Source: Ursus arctos
Lineage: Eukaryota; Chordata; Mammalia; Carnivora; Ursidae
Direction of reading: 5' to 3'
NCBI RefSeq assembly: GCF_023065955.2
Contig: NW_026622874.1
Span: 5,934,001 to 5,998,000 of the forward strand
Length of the DNA: 64,000 nucleotides
In this document: positions 46,622-58,230 of the stretch, piece after piece
Layout: each line of letters begins with the position of its first letter
Numbering within the stretch: position 1 is the first letter of the stretch
The notes under the pieces: model-generated
Told to the model about the DNA's origin: nothing
The model's database searches: none
Seen by the model: only the letters and a program-made list of their open reading frames with translations
Made by a program: the position numbers and the translations under genes

Positions 46622-46829
46622 TGTTTTTGTTTTTGTTTTTTGTTTTGTTTTTAAGATTTTATTTATTTGAGAGAGAGGAAGGGAGAGAACGGGTAGGGGG
46701 AGGGGCAGAGGGAGAAGCAGACTCCCTGCTAAGCAGGGAGCCTGACACAGGACTCGATCTCAGGACTCTGGGATCATGACCTGAGCTGAGGGCAGATGTT
46801 TAACTGACTAAGCCACCCACCCAGGTGCC
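46622..46829 (-). mobile_element. SINEC, antisense, 12-bp target-site duplication
   Basis: It runs from a T/G-rich tail and TTTAAGATTTTATTTATTTG to AAGCCACCCACCCAGGTGCC. CTGACATTAGGG occurs at 46610-46621 and 46830-46841. Confidence 0.93.
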
Positions 46830-46887
46830 CTGACATTAGGGCTTAACGGCATAGGTGGAGTTTCTTGCTTAGGAGTCATCCTTGCTG

Positions 46888-47248
46888 GAATTAGAGGGTA
46901 TTATGCTAAGCGAAAAAAGTCAGAGAAAGACAATTACCATATGACCTCACTCATATGTGGAATTTAAGAAACAAAACAGAGGATCATAGGGGAAGGGAGG
47001 GAAAAATTAAAAAAGACAAAATCAGAGAGGGAGACAAACCATAGGAGACTCTTAATCATAGGAAATAAACTGAAGGTTGCTGGAGGGATGGGGGTGATGG
47101 GGTAACTGGGTGACGGGCATTAAGGAGGGCACTTGATGTAATGAGCACTGGGTGTTACATAAGACTGATCAATCACTGACCTCTACCTCTGAAACGAATA
47201 ATACATTATATGTTAATTAATTGAATTTAAATTAATAAAAGAAAGGAA
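46888..47248 (+). repeat. Carnivore L1 3' end, 5'-truncated
   Basis: AGGGTATTATGCTAAGCG, CCATATGACCTCACTCATAT, AGGAAATAAACTGAAGGTTG, TAATGAGCACTGGGTGTTAC and TACATTATATGTTAATTAAT form the end of a carnivore L1. Confidence 0.85.
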
Positions 47249-47699
47249 TCCTCCTTGCTTCTGGCACCTGCAGGTGCAGCCCTGGTGCTGGGACCCTGAA
47301 TTAGGTAGGAAGGGTGAGGAGAGGAGAGAGTTATATTGTCCTATGAGCATCCTCCCTCACTTCCTCTTTCCCCAGGCAAGTGGAATATACAAATTCATAC
47401 TTGTTATATCGAGCTAGTCCTGATTCAGGGATCCCTTTTATCACTATTACTGTGTTTTGTTTTTGCCTTGAAATTTACATTGTGTGGTAAAATACAGGTA
47501 CACCAGGCTTTTAATAATGGTATTCACATCCCTCTGATTTTCTTTCGTCTTATTTTTATTCTTTTCATTATGAGCATCTCCTACGTGTGCAGTGATTAGT
47601 TGTTTTTACTTGCTGATCTAAAAAAAAAAAAAATCTCTGTCATTGAAAACACTGCACAGAAAATAGAAAGTACTAAGTAAGGCGTGTTATTTTTATCAG

Positions 47700-47945
47700 G
47701 ACAATATAGAGATTTAAAGAAGTCCTATTAGGAACAGAACTGTAAGTATGTTGTAGATTTAAAAAATAGTAACAATACTGTGAGCAACTGTACTCCAGTA
47801 AAATTTGAAAATGTGGATGAAATGTGAAAGCCATTTGAAAACCATAAGCCACGTAATGCACTCAAGAAGAAATAGAAATCATCTGAATAACCTAAGAACA
47901 TTTAAAGAAAGCAAGTCTGTAATGGGACGTTCTCCTTCCACAAGA
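47700..47945 (+). repeat. Old L1 ORF2 fragment
   Basis: GTGAGCAACTGTACTCCAG and AAAATGTGGATGAAATGTG follow the L1 ORF2 fingers region. The copy is diverged. Confidence 0.5.
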
Positions 47946-47989
47946 CTTCAGTCTCATGTATCTTTAGGCATTTTGTACCTTTCCCCCCT

Positions 47990-48465
47990 TTATTTTTGAC
48001 ATTGAAGTACAGATGATAAAATACACAAGCACTAAATGTGCTGTGATGAGTTTTGACAATGGATATATACCTGTGTAGCCATCATTGCGATCAAGACGTA
48101 GAATGTTTTCATCACCCTGAAAGTTGCCTTGTGCTCTTTCCCAGTTAACTGTTTCTCCAGCTACCAGTTGTTCTGGTTTCTGCCCCCATAACTTAGTTTT
48201 ACCTGTTCTGGAATTTCTTATAAATAGAATTATACATCATGTATTCTTTTTTGTCTGATGTGTTTTTATCAACATATAGATTTTTGAGATTCATTCAGTT
48301 TGATGTATATGACCATAGATTTTTCTTTATTGATGTAGCTTCTGTCGTATAAATACATGACAGCTTATCCACCTACCTATTGGTGGCCATCTGAGTTTTT
48401 TTCCCTCCAGTTTTGAGCTATTACAGTATAGCTGCTGTGAACATTGTTTTACTCCACGTGGTTTT
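47990..48465 (-). repeat. Old L1 3' end, antisense
   Basis: ATAGCCATCATTGCG-like words, ATAAATAGAATTATACATCA, TGAGATTCATTCAGTTTGAT and TATAGCTGCTGTGAACATTG follow the reversed L1 3'UTR and ORF2 end. Confidence 0.65.
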
Positions 48466-48785
48466 ATGGATGAAGAGGTTCTCTTTGACCTTTAAGAAAG
48501 CAATAATTGAATCTTCTGTAGATTGTTTCAGAAAATTTGCGTTTTTGAAAAGCCATTTACTTCACTTTATGAAGATAGTTAAACGTTGATAACAGAACTT
48601 CGGGATAGTATGAGAGTGTTAATACAGAGCAGTATCACTTACGAATATAAAAGCAGAAGTCCTAAAGGGAAAATTGAATCAAATTTAGCAGCGTAGATGT
48701 TACATTTATCAATGCTAATAAGACAGACTTATTTTTCAATTTAATGTCTCTGAAAATGGGATGCTTTTTAAAATAAATGGCTTCT

Positions 48786-49335
48786 TTTTTTAAATACTTT
48801 TTTATTATGTTATGTTAGTCACCATACAGTATATCCTTAGTTTTTGAGGTAGTGTTCCATGATTCATTATTTGTGTATAACACCCAGTGCACCATGCAAT
48901 ATGTGCCCTCCTTAATACCCATCACCGGTCTATCCCAGTCCCCCAACCCCCTCCCATCTGAAGCCCTCAGTTTGTTTTCCAGAGTCCATAGGCTGTCATG
49001 GTTCATTCCCCCTTCTGTTTACTCCCCCTTCATTCTTCCCTTCCTTCTCCTACCGATCTTCCTGCTATTTCTTATGTTCCATAAATGAGTGAAACCGTAT
49101 GATAATTGTCTTTCTCTGCTTGACTTATTTCACTTAGCATAATCTCCTCCAGTCCCGTCCATGTTGCTGCAAATGTTGGGTGATCATTCTTTCTGATGGC
49201 TGAGTAATATTCCATTGTATATATGGACCTTCTTAATCCAGTCATCTGTTGAAGGGCATCTCGACACCTTGCACAATTTAGCTATTGTGGACAATGCTGC
49301 TATGAACATTGGGGTGCATATGGCCCTTCTCTTCA
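48786..49335 (-). repeat. Carnivore L1 3' end, antisense
   Basis: It holds the reverse of the carnivore L1 3' end seen at 15375-15660 (GTTAGTCACCATACAGTAT, CATGATTCATTATTTGTG, AACACCCAGTGCACCATGC), followed by the reversed ORF2 end (ATTTCACTTAGCATAATCTC, TGTGGACAATGCTGCTATG). Confidence 0.87.
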
Positions 49336-50646
49336 CTACATCTTATAGTCGTGTGTTCTCTCCTTTAGTGCACATGACATAGTGGTGCATCTTTACAATC
49401 AGTGGAACTGTAGACTCCATGATTCATGGTACATTAAAAAAAAAAAAACAGTCATGTGGGTTTCATCCCAGCATGCAAGGGAATTTCAACATTAGAGCAT
49501 CTATTAGTGTAATAATATTGTATTAATAAATTGAAGGAGGAAAACCATAAAATCTCCATATAAAAGTAATAAAATTGAATATCCATTCCTGATACTTTTA
49601 GCAAAACTTAAAGATAATTCTCATAACCTGGTACTGAATTTCTACTGAAAATCTAAACCAAGGATTGTACTTAACAGCAAAACATTAGAAACATTCCCGC
49701 TAAAATTGAAAGCAAAATGAGAATGCTTCTTTGAAGAAAATCCCATTCACAATAGCAACAAAACTGTAAGGTACCAAAAGCTATAGATAATAAAACATAG
49801 ATATATACACTAAATATATAGGTACATAGTTAATAAAAGATAAATAATAGCTATGTAGATAATAAAAGCTCTCTGCAGAAAACATTCAGTATTATTGAAA
49901 GACATAAAAGAATACTCGTAAGTAAGATACACTGTATACATGGATGGGAAGAGTCTTCTTACAAAAGCATCAGTTCTTTTAGATTAATATGTAAAGTCAT
50001 TGTGATTCCCATCAAAATCTCAGTGTGTTCTGTGGAACATATTAAGTTAATCCTAGCATTCATCTAGAAGAGCCATGACGTTTTAAAAACCCAGTCAGTG
50101 GGTGTAGAGAGGTCATTACAGAGCTTTCATAATTAAGATGGTGTGACGTTGGTCCAGGTATAGACGTATACATAAGATAATCATGTATCTCAGTTTGCCT
50201 AGATCAGTTCCAGATTATGCTTGTTGTTCTAGTGATTATTAATAGGCTTCCTTTTGCCCTCAAGACTGTCGAGGGAAACTGCTTTAGGAAGCTCTGAAAC
50301 AGACCCATTTGATTTGCAGCCTAAGTGGTGGTAGAAATCAGTGGTGAAAGGATGTCATTCAATCAGTGGTGTTGGGACAGAAAGAAATGGGATGGGCCTT
50401 TATCTTACACTACATGCAAACATTTATTCCAGGGAGACTAAAGACTTGACATGAAAAGTAAAACTTTAGAACTTATAAGGGAAAATATAGGACATTATCT
50501 ATGTGACCTCTGGGAGAAGGTAAGGGAAATTTCCTGGGACCCAAACCACAAATTATGAGAGTAGAATTGTGGTTGCCAAGGGCTGGGGAGACAGGGAGAG
50601 GTTGGTCTAAGGGTGCAAACTTCCAGTTATAAGATGGATAAGGTCT

Positions 50647-50837
50647 TGGGGCACCTGGGTGGCTCAGTCGGTTAAGCGTCTGACTCTTTATTTCGGCTCA
50701 AGTCATGATCTCAGGGTTGTGCGTTTGAGCCATGTGTTGGGCTCCTCACTCAGTGGGGAGTCTGTTTGGAGATTATCTCTCCCTCTCCCTCTGCCCCTTA
50801 CACTCTCCCCCCCAATAAATAAATCTGAAAAAAAAAA
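50647..50837 (+). mobile_element. SINEC, sense, inserted in L1
   Basis: The head GGGGCACCTGGGTGGCTCAG, the body with ATGATCTCAGGGTTGTGCG and the tail CAATAAATAAATCTG plus A-tail are present. AGATGGATAAGGTCT-like and AGATGAATAAGTTCT copies flank it. Confidence 0.92.
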
Positions 50838-51005
50838 AGATGAATAAGTTCTGAGAAGCTAATATAATGTGACTATAGTTGATAAAACTGTTGTATAACT
50901 GAACTTTTCTAAGAGTGGAAATTAAGTGTTTTACTGAAAAACACCACCAAAACCAAAAGAACACATGACGTGTGTGTTAATTAACTCAATAGTGAGAATC
51001 CCTTC

Positions 51006-51006
<1 letters not shown>

Positions 51007-51044
<38 letters not shown>
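51007..51044. repeat. (GT)n microsatellite
   Basis: About 17 uninterrupted GT units inside the L1 3'UTR. Confidence 0.93.
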
Positions 51045-51046
<2 letters not shown>

Positions 51047-51125
51047 ATCAAATCATCATGTCACATACTCTAAATATATGACAATTTTGTCAGTTATATC
51101 TCAGTAAAGCTGAAAATAGCAAAAA

Positions 51126-51960
51126 AGACAAATTATAAATTAAAAGACTACATTGACACTAATTAATTTAACGAATAAGACATTATAAACAATGTGGGAC
51201 GGCAAGCCCACATGTTGAGAGAAGAGATTTGTAACACATGTAAACTAAGCTTGAGTAAACACAATTCCTGAATATTAACCAAAACCCCAAAACAAACAGC
51301 ACACAAACAGTATAAGAAAATGACAAAGGATATTAACTGACATTTTATAGAAGAGACTAGTGAGATGACTAGTGATAATGTAAAAAAAGATTCTTACCTG
51401 TAGCGGTACTCCTGCTTGTAAAGTCAAAGACGCACGTGTCTCTCATCATAGCAATTCCACTTCTGGATAGGTAGCCTGGAGAGACGTTCATAGGTGAGCA
51501 CCGGGCGACATTGGTAAAAATACTCATTTCAGAATTTTGTGTGATAACAAAATAATCTACAACAACCTAAAATTGTTGGCAACTAAACTGTACAATCAGG
51601 AGAACTGATAAATTTGGTCTATGAAAGTATTCCATATAGCAGTTAAAACCAACAAACTAGAACAAGGTGTATCAACGTGGGTAACATGTTTTAGAATAAA
51701 ACCACATTTCAAAGGCTACACACACCTTGGCATCAAAGTGTTATAAATTTTAAAGACATTCAGAAAAATTAGTCTTATGGCTATATATATGTACTAATAA
51801 CATAAAATATGTGTGGATACAGTAAATGCCAGGGTAGTGGTGGCTAACCTGTGGGGAGTAGATGAAGGAGATAATATGGAAGGGCAAAGGGATACGTCAG
51901 TTCTAGCCTGTTAAATATTTTCCATTTCATTATTTATTATTTGTTATAAATATAATTTAT
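51126..51960 (+). repeat. Older L1 ORF2/3'UTR remnant
   Basis: GAGAAGAGATTTGTAACAC, ATAGCAATTCCACTTCTGG, ATAACAAAATAATCTACAAC and CCAGGGTAGTGGTGGCTAAC follow L1 3' order with heavy divergence. Confidence 0.55.
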
Positions 51961-52376
51961 TTGCCTAATTGTTTTAATATTTCCTATTTTTAAAATAGCC
52001 TAAAATATTGATGTTTATGACTCCTTTCACTGTTTTCCTTTTCTGTAATTCCTTTAGTCTTTAAAATCTGAGAAATAGTCCAGTAGCAGTACGTGTAGTG
52101 ACTATACAGCTTAATATTTTTAAAAATAATAAAATACATTTTTTATACTCATCTAAAAATGGTTTAGGTAATTTCTTAGGTTCCTTCCAGCACTAAAGTA
52201 TACTTCTTTGATGTTTCCAAACAACAGAAAAATCCTTTTTTATTACAACATTCTGACAGTGGGATAAATTCAAACATGGAGTGTAATGAAGCCAATTTCC
52301 TATAAAAGTTGTTGTTTTCAGTCTATCTGTCTGCTGGTCTCTGTTAAGCAGTCATCTATCATCTTTAAAAGGTGTC

Positions 52377-52600
52377 ACCAAACTTCTTCTGTAAAGGGTC
52401 AAATAGGAAATATTTTAGGCTTTGAAGTCTATGCTGTCTATACTCAGAACTACTCAACTGTGCTGTTGTAGTGGGAAAGCTGCCATAGATAATACTTTTG
52501 TAAGTAAATGAATGTGACTTTATTTACAATACAATTTTATTTACAAAAATGGGCAGTAGGCTGGATTTGGCCTCTAGGTCAACATTTGCCAACTCATGAT
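52377..52600 (-). repeat. Nonautonomous hAT element related to the 21.4-kb fossil
   Basis: TTCTGTAAAGGGTCAAATAG, ATATTTTAGGCTTTGAAG, CTACTCAACTGTGCTGTTG, TTTATTTACAAAAATGGGC and GGCTGGATTTGGCC are present. Its complement matches the 5' noncoding end at 21395-21660 in order, so this copy is reversed relative to that one. Confidence 0.75.
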
Positions 52601-53749
52601 GTTCAACACACAGGAATTACTTTAATAATGTTTCCTCTTACTGCAGATGGGAAAATGGAGGCATAGAGACCTTACGTGGTATCATTCAGGTTAAATTAAA
52701 GGACCCTTACCTAAGGAGACATACATACAGAAATGTTGCCAAGGTCAATGTGAAAGAGATTATTGCCTGTGTTTTCTTTTGGTTTTATGGTTTCAGATCT
52801 CACATTTAGGTTTTTAATCCATTTTGAGTTTATTTTTGTGTGTGGTGTAAGAAGGTGGTCCAGTTTCATTCTTTTGTATGTAATTGTCCAGTTTTCGTAA
52901 TGCCATTTATTGAAAAGACTGTCTTTTCCCCACTGTATATTCTTGCCTCCTTTGTCATAGATTAATTGGCCATATAAGCTTGGGTTTATTTCTGGGCTCC
53001 CTGTTCTGTTCCACTGATCTATTTTTGTGCCAGTACCATACTGTTTGGATTACCACAACTTTGTAGTATACCTTGAAATCTAGGATTGTGATACCTCTAG
53101 CTTTGTTCTAAATGTGTCTCCTCAAGCAAGGGAAACAAAAGCAAGAATAAACTATTGGGACTACATCAAAAGAAAAAGCTTTTGCACAGCAAAGGAAACC
53201 ATCAACAAGATGAAAAGGCAACCTATTAAATGGGAGAAGATATTTGTAAATGATATATCTAGTAAGGGGCTAATATCCAAAATATATGAGGAACTCAAAC
53301 AACATAATAACAGAAAAACAAGCACTCCAATAAAAAAAAAATGGGTGTAAGAACTAAATAGACTTTTTTCAAAAGATCGAGCCCCGTGTTGGGCTCTGTG
53401 CTGAGTGCGGAGCCAACGGGTACATGAAAAGATACTCAACATCACTCATCATCAGGGAAATGGGAATCAAAACCACAAGGAGATGTTACCTCATACCTGT
53501 CAGGTTGGCTAGGATCAAAAAAGACAAGAAATAACAGGTGTTGGTGAGGGTGTGCAGAAAAAGAAACCCTTGTGCACTATTGGTGGGATTGTAAATTGGT
53601 GCAGCCACTGTGGAAAACATCATGGAGTTTCCTCAAAACTAGAGATACCATATGATCCAGTAATTCCATTCCTGGGTATTTACCCAAAGAAAACAAAAAC
53701 ACTAATTTGAGACGCTATATGCACCCTTATGTTTATTGCAGCATTATTT

Positions 53750-53956
53750 TTTTTTAAATTTTTTTTAAAAAGATTTTATTTATTTATTTGACAGAGATAG
53801 AGACAGCCAGTGAGAGAGGGAACACAAGCAGGGGGAGTGGGAGAGGAAGAAGCAGGCTCATAGCGGAGGAGCCTGATGTGGGGCTCGATCCCATAACGCC
53901 AGGATCACACCCTGAGCCGAAGGCAGACGCTTAACCGCTGTGCCACCCAGGCGCCC
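53750..53956 (-). mobile_element. SINEC, young arctoid type, antisense, 14-bp target-site duplication in L1
   Basis: It runs from TTTTAAAAAGATTTTATTT to GCCACCCAGGCGCCC. TTGCAGCATTATTT occurs at 53736-53749 and 53957-53970, and the L1 text resumes exactly. Confidence 0.95.
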
Positions 53957-54034
53957 TTGCAGCATTATTTATAATAGCCAAGATACAGAAGCAGCCAAAG
54001 TATCCATTGATAGATGAATGGACAAAGAAGATAT

Positions 54035-54110
54035 AGGGTGTGTGTACATACATACATATATATATGTATGTATATGTGTGTGTGTACATACATATATATA
54101 TATGAAATAT
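54035..54110. repeat. TA/TG/CA-mixed microsatellite
   Basis: Alternating purine-pyrimidine runs such as ACATACATACATATATATAT. Confidence 0.85.
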
Positions 54111-55013
54111 ATGAGGTGGAATATTAACCATAAAAAGAATATAATTTTGCCATTTGTGATAGCATGGATGTACCTGGAGAGTATTATGCTAAATGCAGTA
54201 AGTCAGAGAATGTGATTTTCATTTATATGTAGGTCTATAAAAGCAAAACTAATGAAAAAATGAAGAAAGAAACAAAAACTCTTAAATACAGAGGACATAC
54301 TGATGGTTGTCAGAGGGGAGGTGGGTCAGGGGATGGATGAAAGAGATAAATGGGATTAAGAGGTATAAACTTCGAGTTATAAAATTAGTAAGTCAAGGAA
54401 AGAGATTGGAAAAAAAAAAAAGTGACCCTAACCACATGGTAATAGAATTTTTTTTGCATGTATGATGTTCATAGATGATTTTTTTCCCTTCTTCTACATG
54501 TAGAATATGTTAGAAAGGGTCTAATCTCTTAATTTTTCAGAATTAATCTTTAGGTTGTGACTAGGAAACATGTTGCTGGGTCTTTACAGGAATCGTTTTA
54601 GGTATTTTGTCAAGATTTGCAACCCTTATTCCTTATTCAAATATAGAAACAAATACAAAAGCTGGTGTGATTTAATTTGTTGTTAATTACATTTGGATAT
54701 CTTACAAGCATTTGACTTAGCAGCTATAAATAGTTTTATATAACATAAATTACTACAACTAAGCAGTTGTATTTCAAAATAAGCTTTCTGAAGAAATTTC
54801 CTTGCAATTACTTTGACCTAAAGCAATTGAAAATTTATTTATTTATATTTATGTTCAAGGTTTCTCCAGTTTCATGGCTAGATAGTATGTTTTGTATATA
54901 AATAATTGTGGCTCTTCTGTGTATATGGAAAGTAGGCCTACCATTGTCATATTGCAATCTGCAAATCTAAATTAATCTAAATCAATTTAACCTGAATGAA
55001 AACTCCCATAAAG

Positions 55014-55222
55014 GGGTGCCTGGGTGGCTTAGTCAGCAAAGTGTCTGACTCTTATTTCAGCTTAGATCATAATCTCAGGGTTGTGAGATTGAGCCCCATG
55101 CTGGGCTCTGTGCTGAGTGTGGAGCCTGCTTAAGATTCTTTTTTCCCCTCTCCCTATACCCCATCCCTGCTCGCTTGCCCTCTCTCTCTCTTTAAAAACA
55201 ACAACAACAACAAAAAAACCCC
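55014..55222 (+). mobile_element. SINEC, older subfamily, sense, near the DFG exon
   Basis: It has GGGGTGCCTGGGTGGCTTAG, the AGGGTTGTGAGATTGAGCCC core and a CTCTCTCT end. An AACAACAACAAC A-rich tail ends about 236 bases before the exon at 55459. Confidence 0.9.
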
Positions 55223-55458
55223 AAAGACAAAAAACTGCCAAAAAACTTTTTATCTCCAGAACACTGAAAGTGCTTGTGTATAAGAAAGTTTTCATATGAA
55301 TCAGAGTCAGGATTTGAACCCATAAAGTAGTCAAATTAGGTGTTCTCAGAGTATTATTTTTAATAGAAGCTGAGATTTTCAGACAAATTTTTATCTTACC
55401 AAGTAAATGGTTATATTTATTTTTCCCAACTAAAAATTGAATTTGTCTGTCTTTTCAG

Positions 55459-55552
55459 GGACATCAAACCTGACAATATATTGATGGATATGAATGGACA
55501 TATTCGATTAGCAGATTTTGGTTCTTGCCTGAAGCTGATGGAAGATGGAACG
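55459..55552 (+). CDS. CDC42BPA: CDC42BPA kinase-domain exon with catalytic loop and DFG
   Basis: This 94-base internal exon has one base (G) completing the arginine of HRD, then 31 codons. It starts [20 protein letters not shown] and continues [11 protein letters not shown]. It contains the catalytic aspartate of HRD (Asp201 in human numbering, from memory), the KPDN loop with the magnesium-binding asparagine (about 206) and the DFG aspartate (about 219). The exon stops at the start of the activation segment. The acceptor is CTTTTCAG. The donor is GTAAATAAAG, weaker than the other three. The next exon (VQSSVAVGTPDYISPE in the family) was not seen before the window end. ILMD and KLMEDG match alpha; the beta form has VLLD and KMNDDG. 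Confidence 0.97.
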
Positions 55553-55654
55553 GTAAATAAAGATAAATCTCAAGTCATTTTATCCACAGATATCTCCCTT
55601 ACTACTTGTCCTCTTTATCTGTTTTAGAAACCATCTTTTTATATTATCTGAGTA

Positions 55655-55676
55655 TCCATCCATCCATCCATCCATT
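55655..55676. repeat. (CATC)n short tandem repeat
   Basis: Five ATCC units about 100 bases inside the intron after the DFG exon. Confidence 0.85.
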
Positions 55677-56339
55677 TTTCTTTCTATGCTCCACATTTTC
55701 CCACAATGGCATTAGGGATACTTCTTCATAATAGGATTTGTTTACAAAGGCCAATGTCATTTTTAACTGCTTATATTAATGATGTTAAGATTGATACAGT
55801 GTGTCTTTTATGAGAACCTCATTTGTTTTTTTTTCTTTAGCTGAACTGTTTATTATTGTACTTGAAATATTTTCACAATTTTAGAGAGGTGAATGAAATA
55901 AGTCCCACATGGAAGAAGAAAATGTGACCCCTTCTTCACCTTTATTTTATTATTTTTTTTATCTTTCTTTCCTAGTTGTCTAGATTTTTTGAGGGACAAT
56001 ATCCAACAAATGAATGCTTTCATCAGACCATCCTCTGTGTGGATTTAGTTTCACATTCCCATTTGGTTTACTTCTACTAACCCTAGGTCCCACATACAAA
56101 CTTAAAAGTTTATATGCCCCAATTTTATTCCCTGTTTTGTTTTGTTTTGTTTGTTTGTACTTCAGTTTCCTATCTGTATAGCAGAGGTACAAGTATATGT
56201 AATTTCACTTGGCAGAAACTATTTTGGAGAGCTGTTCAGTATAATATATTCCAAAGGCCATGAAAATGTCATATGATTTTGGACCAGTAATTTGACTTGT
56301 GAAAAATTATCCTAAAGAGATAAACTTAAAAAAAAAAAA
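55677..56339. other. Intronic stretch without a gene
   Basis: A (TTTTG)n run lies at about 56131-56157. Otherwise nothing was recognised. Confidence 0.4.
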
Positions 56340-58230
56340 AAAAGAAAGATTATATGACTTCTGCCTCTGGCCATGATGAAAGGAGTAATTGGTACCAAAT
56401 TGTCCTCTCACTATAAAAAAAATGTAAAATTGTACATAATATTTGGGACAACTATTTTCAGGCAGTGGACAGCAAGCAGCATAAGACTGTGATCTTTGAG
56501 AGAAATGAATTCATGAGATGTACCTTACAGTTTCCCAGGATGGGGACAGTTTGCAGGCCCTGATGCAGAAACCTAGAGTTAGAGCTGAGGGTAGCAGTCC
56601 TACAGAGCTGAGGAGGAAGACATCAGAGGTGAGTTAGTTGAGTTAGTTTGTAGTGCTTAATATTGGAGAGGAGGGAGTTGTTCAGAGAGAGGACCTAAAG
56701 TATCCCAATGTGGCTATCTCCTGAAGGTTGGGCTTATGCAGTATAAGACAGAAGAGGTACCAAAAATAGATGCTGTGCATCTTAAAATTGAACAGGTTAC
56801 TGGAGATCAAGCAGTGCTGGAGAAGAGACAGTACATGGGGACACTGGAATTTTGGCCCCAGGAGCTCTTTAACACCTTTATAACATATAAGACTTACTCC
56901 AAATCTGTCGAACAGTCTAAATCCAAGTCCTGATAAAATTCATTGAGTTTGAGAGTGGTCCTCCAAGTCAAGGGGATTGAGATGAATTTTAGAGTTTCTA
57001 CAAATCTGCCCCCAAAGATTGTAATCGTAAGCTTACCTTTGTTTGAGGAGATCAAGTGGTATTTTTTTTTATCTGCTTCAATAGTAATTAACATCTTCAG
57101 TGGAAGATAACAGAGTCCATACTCTCTATAATATCTTTCTGTCAATGACTAACATTCAATCAGAAATCACTAGACCAAACAAAAGTGGGGATAGGATAGG
57201 GATTGTGATACAGACTTAAAAAATAAAAGTAGTCAGTATGAACTTCGATAGCACAGATGTTGGACTTAGCAGACAGAAATGTAATGAAGCTATCATAAAC
57301 GTGTTTTTTAAATTAAATATATCTAAAGAATCAAAATATAGTCTTAAAAATGTCTCAGATGAGGAATCTCATCAGGAAAAGAAATCAAATGGACCTTTTT
57401 AGAACTTGAAAGGTGTAGTAATAGAAATAAAAAACTCACAGGAGGAGGGTAATGGCAGATTAGAGATGAGAGAAGAAAGTGCTAGTGAGTTTGAAAACAG
57501 GTCAATAGGATCCACTCTGAAGAACAGAAAGGAAAAGATTGAAGCAAGATAAATTCAGGCTCAGGGATCCACATGATGAGAATACCAGAAGGAGAAGGGA
57601 GTGAGACAGGAGCAGAATGAATTTGTAGGATTGATGGCTCAAATTTACCAAATACGATGAAGAACACAAATGTAAGAATTTTACTGTACCTCAAGGTTCA
57701 AAGGAACCACACCTGTCCAAAATTAAACTGAAAATTAAAGGTAAGGGAAAAAAATGGAAAGCAGCCAGAATTAAAAACATGTTACATACTTTGGGACGAT
57801 GGTAAGAATAACCATAGGTATCTCATCAGAAATAATATCTTTAAAGTGCTGAAAGAGGAAGAAATCTGTAAACCAAGAATTCTATGTTAAGCAAAAATAT
57901 TCCTCAAAATGAAGGTGAATAAAAGACATTTTCAGTTAAATGAAAGAGATTAATCTCCAGCAGGCCTGGGTCCTAAAGAATGTCCTTTAGTTCAAAGGAA
58001 ATTATACCATTTGGATACTTAGATTGATAGGATAAAAAATATCAGATATGATAAACAAGATCTGTAGGACAAAGAAAAAAATTCATCTTTTCTTCAAAAT
58101 TTACATAAAAGCCATCTGATGAGTGTGAAGAGCGAGAATAATCACACTGTCATGTGGGATTATGATATTTGTAGAAATAAAAATTCTGAGGGCAGTAACA
58201 CAATGTAGAGTATGTCTATGGAACTGCACT
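56340..58230 (+). repeat. HAL1/L1M 5' and ORF1-region fossil
   Basis: CTCTGGCCATGATGAAAGG opens it. Later words such as TCATCAGAAATAATATCTTT, AAGTGCTGAAAGAGGAAG, AACCAAGAATTCTATGTTA and CAAAATGAAGGTGAATAAAAG lie in the order of the HAL1/L1M ORF1 region. All frames are broken. It is a second copy of the class seen at 43255-44040. Confidence 0.65.

Larger units (their letters stand above)
49450..51125 (+). repeat. L1 ORF2 and 3'UTR, interrupted by SINEC and GT repeat
   Basis: GGGTTTCATCCCAGCATGCA, CACAATAGCAACAAAACTG, TGTAAAGTCATTGTGATTCC, TATAAGGGAAAATATAGGAC and GGTTGCCAAGGGCTGGGGAG run in L1 order. A SINEC splits it at 50647. The element then continues through GACTATAGTTGATAAAACTG, ending near 51125. 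50180-50330 does not fit the L1 and may be a further old insertion. Confidence 0.8.
52712..54423 (+). mobile_element. L1 insertion with 5' inversion (twin priming) and target-site duplication
   Basis: 52712-53109 is L1 ORF2 in reverse. 53110-54413 continues ORF2 and the 3'UTR forward, ending in an A-tail. In the L1 the two parts meet at the same point (CTCCT(C/T) words on both sides of the junction). GACCCTTACC (52702-52711) and GACCCTAACC (54424-54433) flank the whole. A SINEC (53750-53956) and a microsatellite lie inside it. The frame from about 53114 reads [15 protein letters not shown], an ORF2 remnant. Confidence 0.85.

Noticed and set aside
53114..53350. 78-codon + strand frame [20 protein letters not shown]
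   Set aside because: It is an L1 ORF2 remnant within the 5'-inverted L1.
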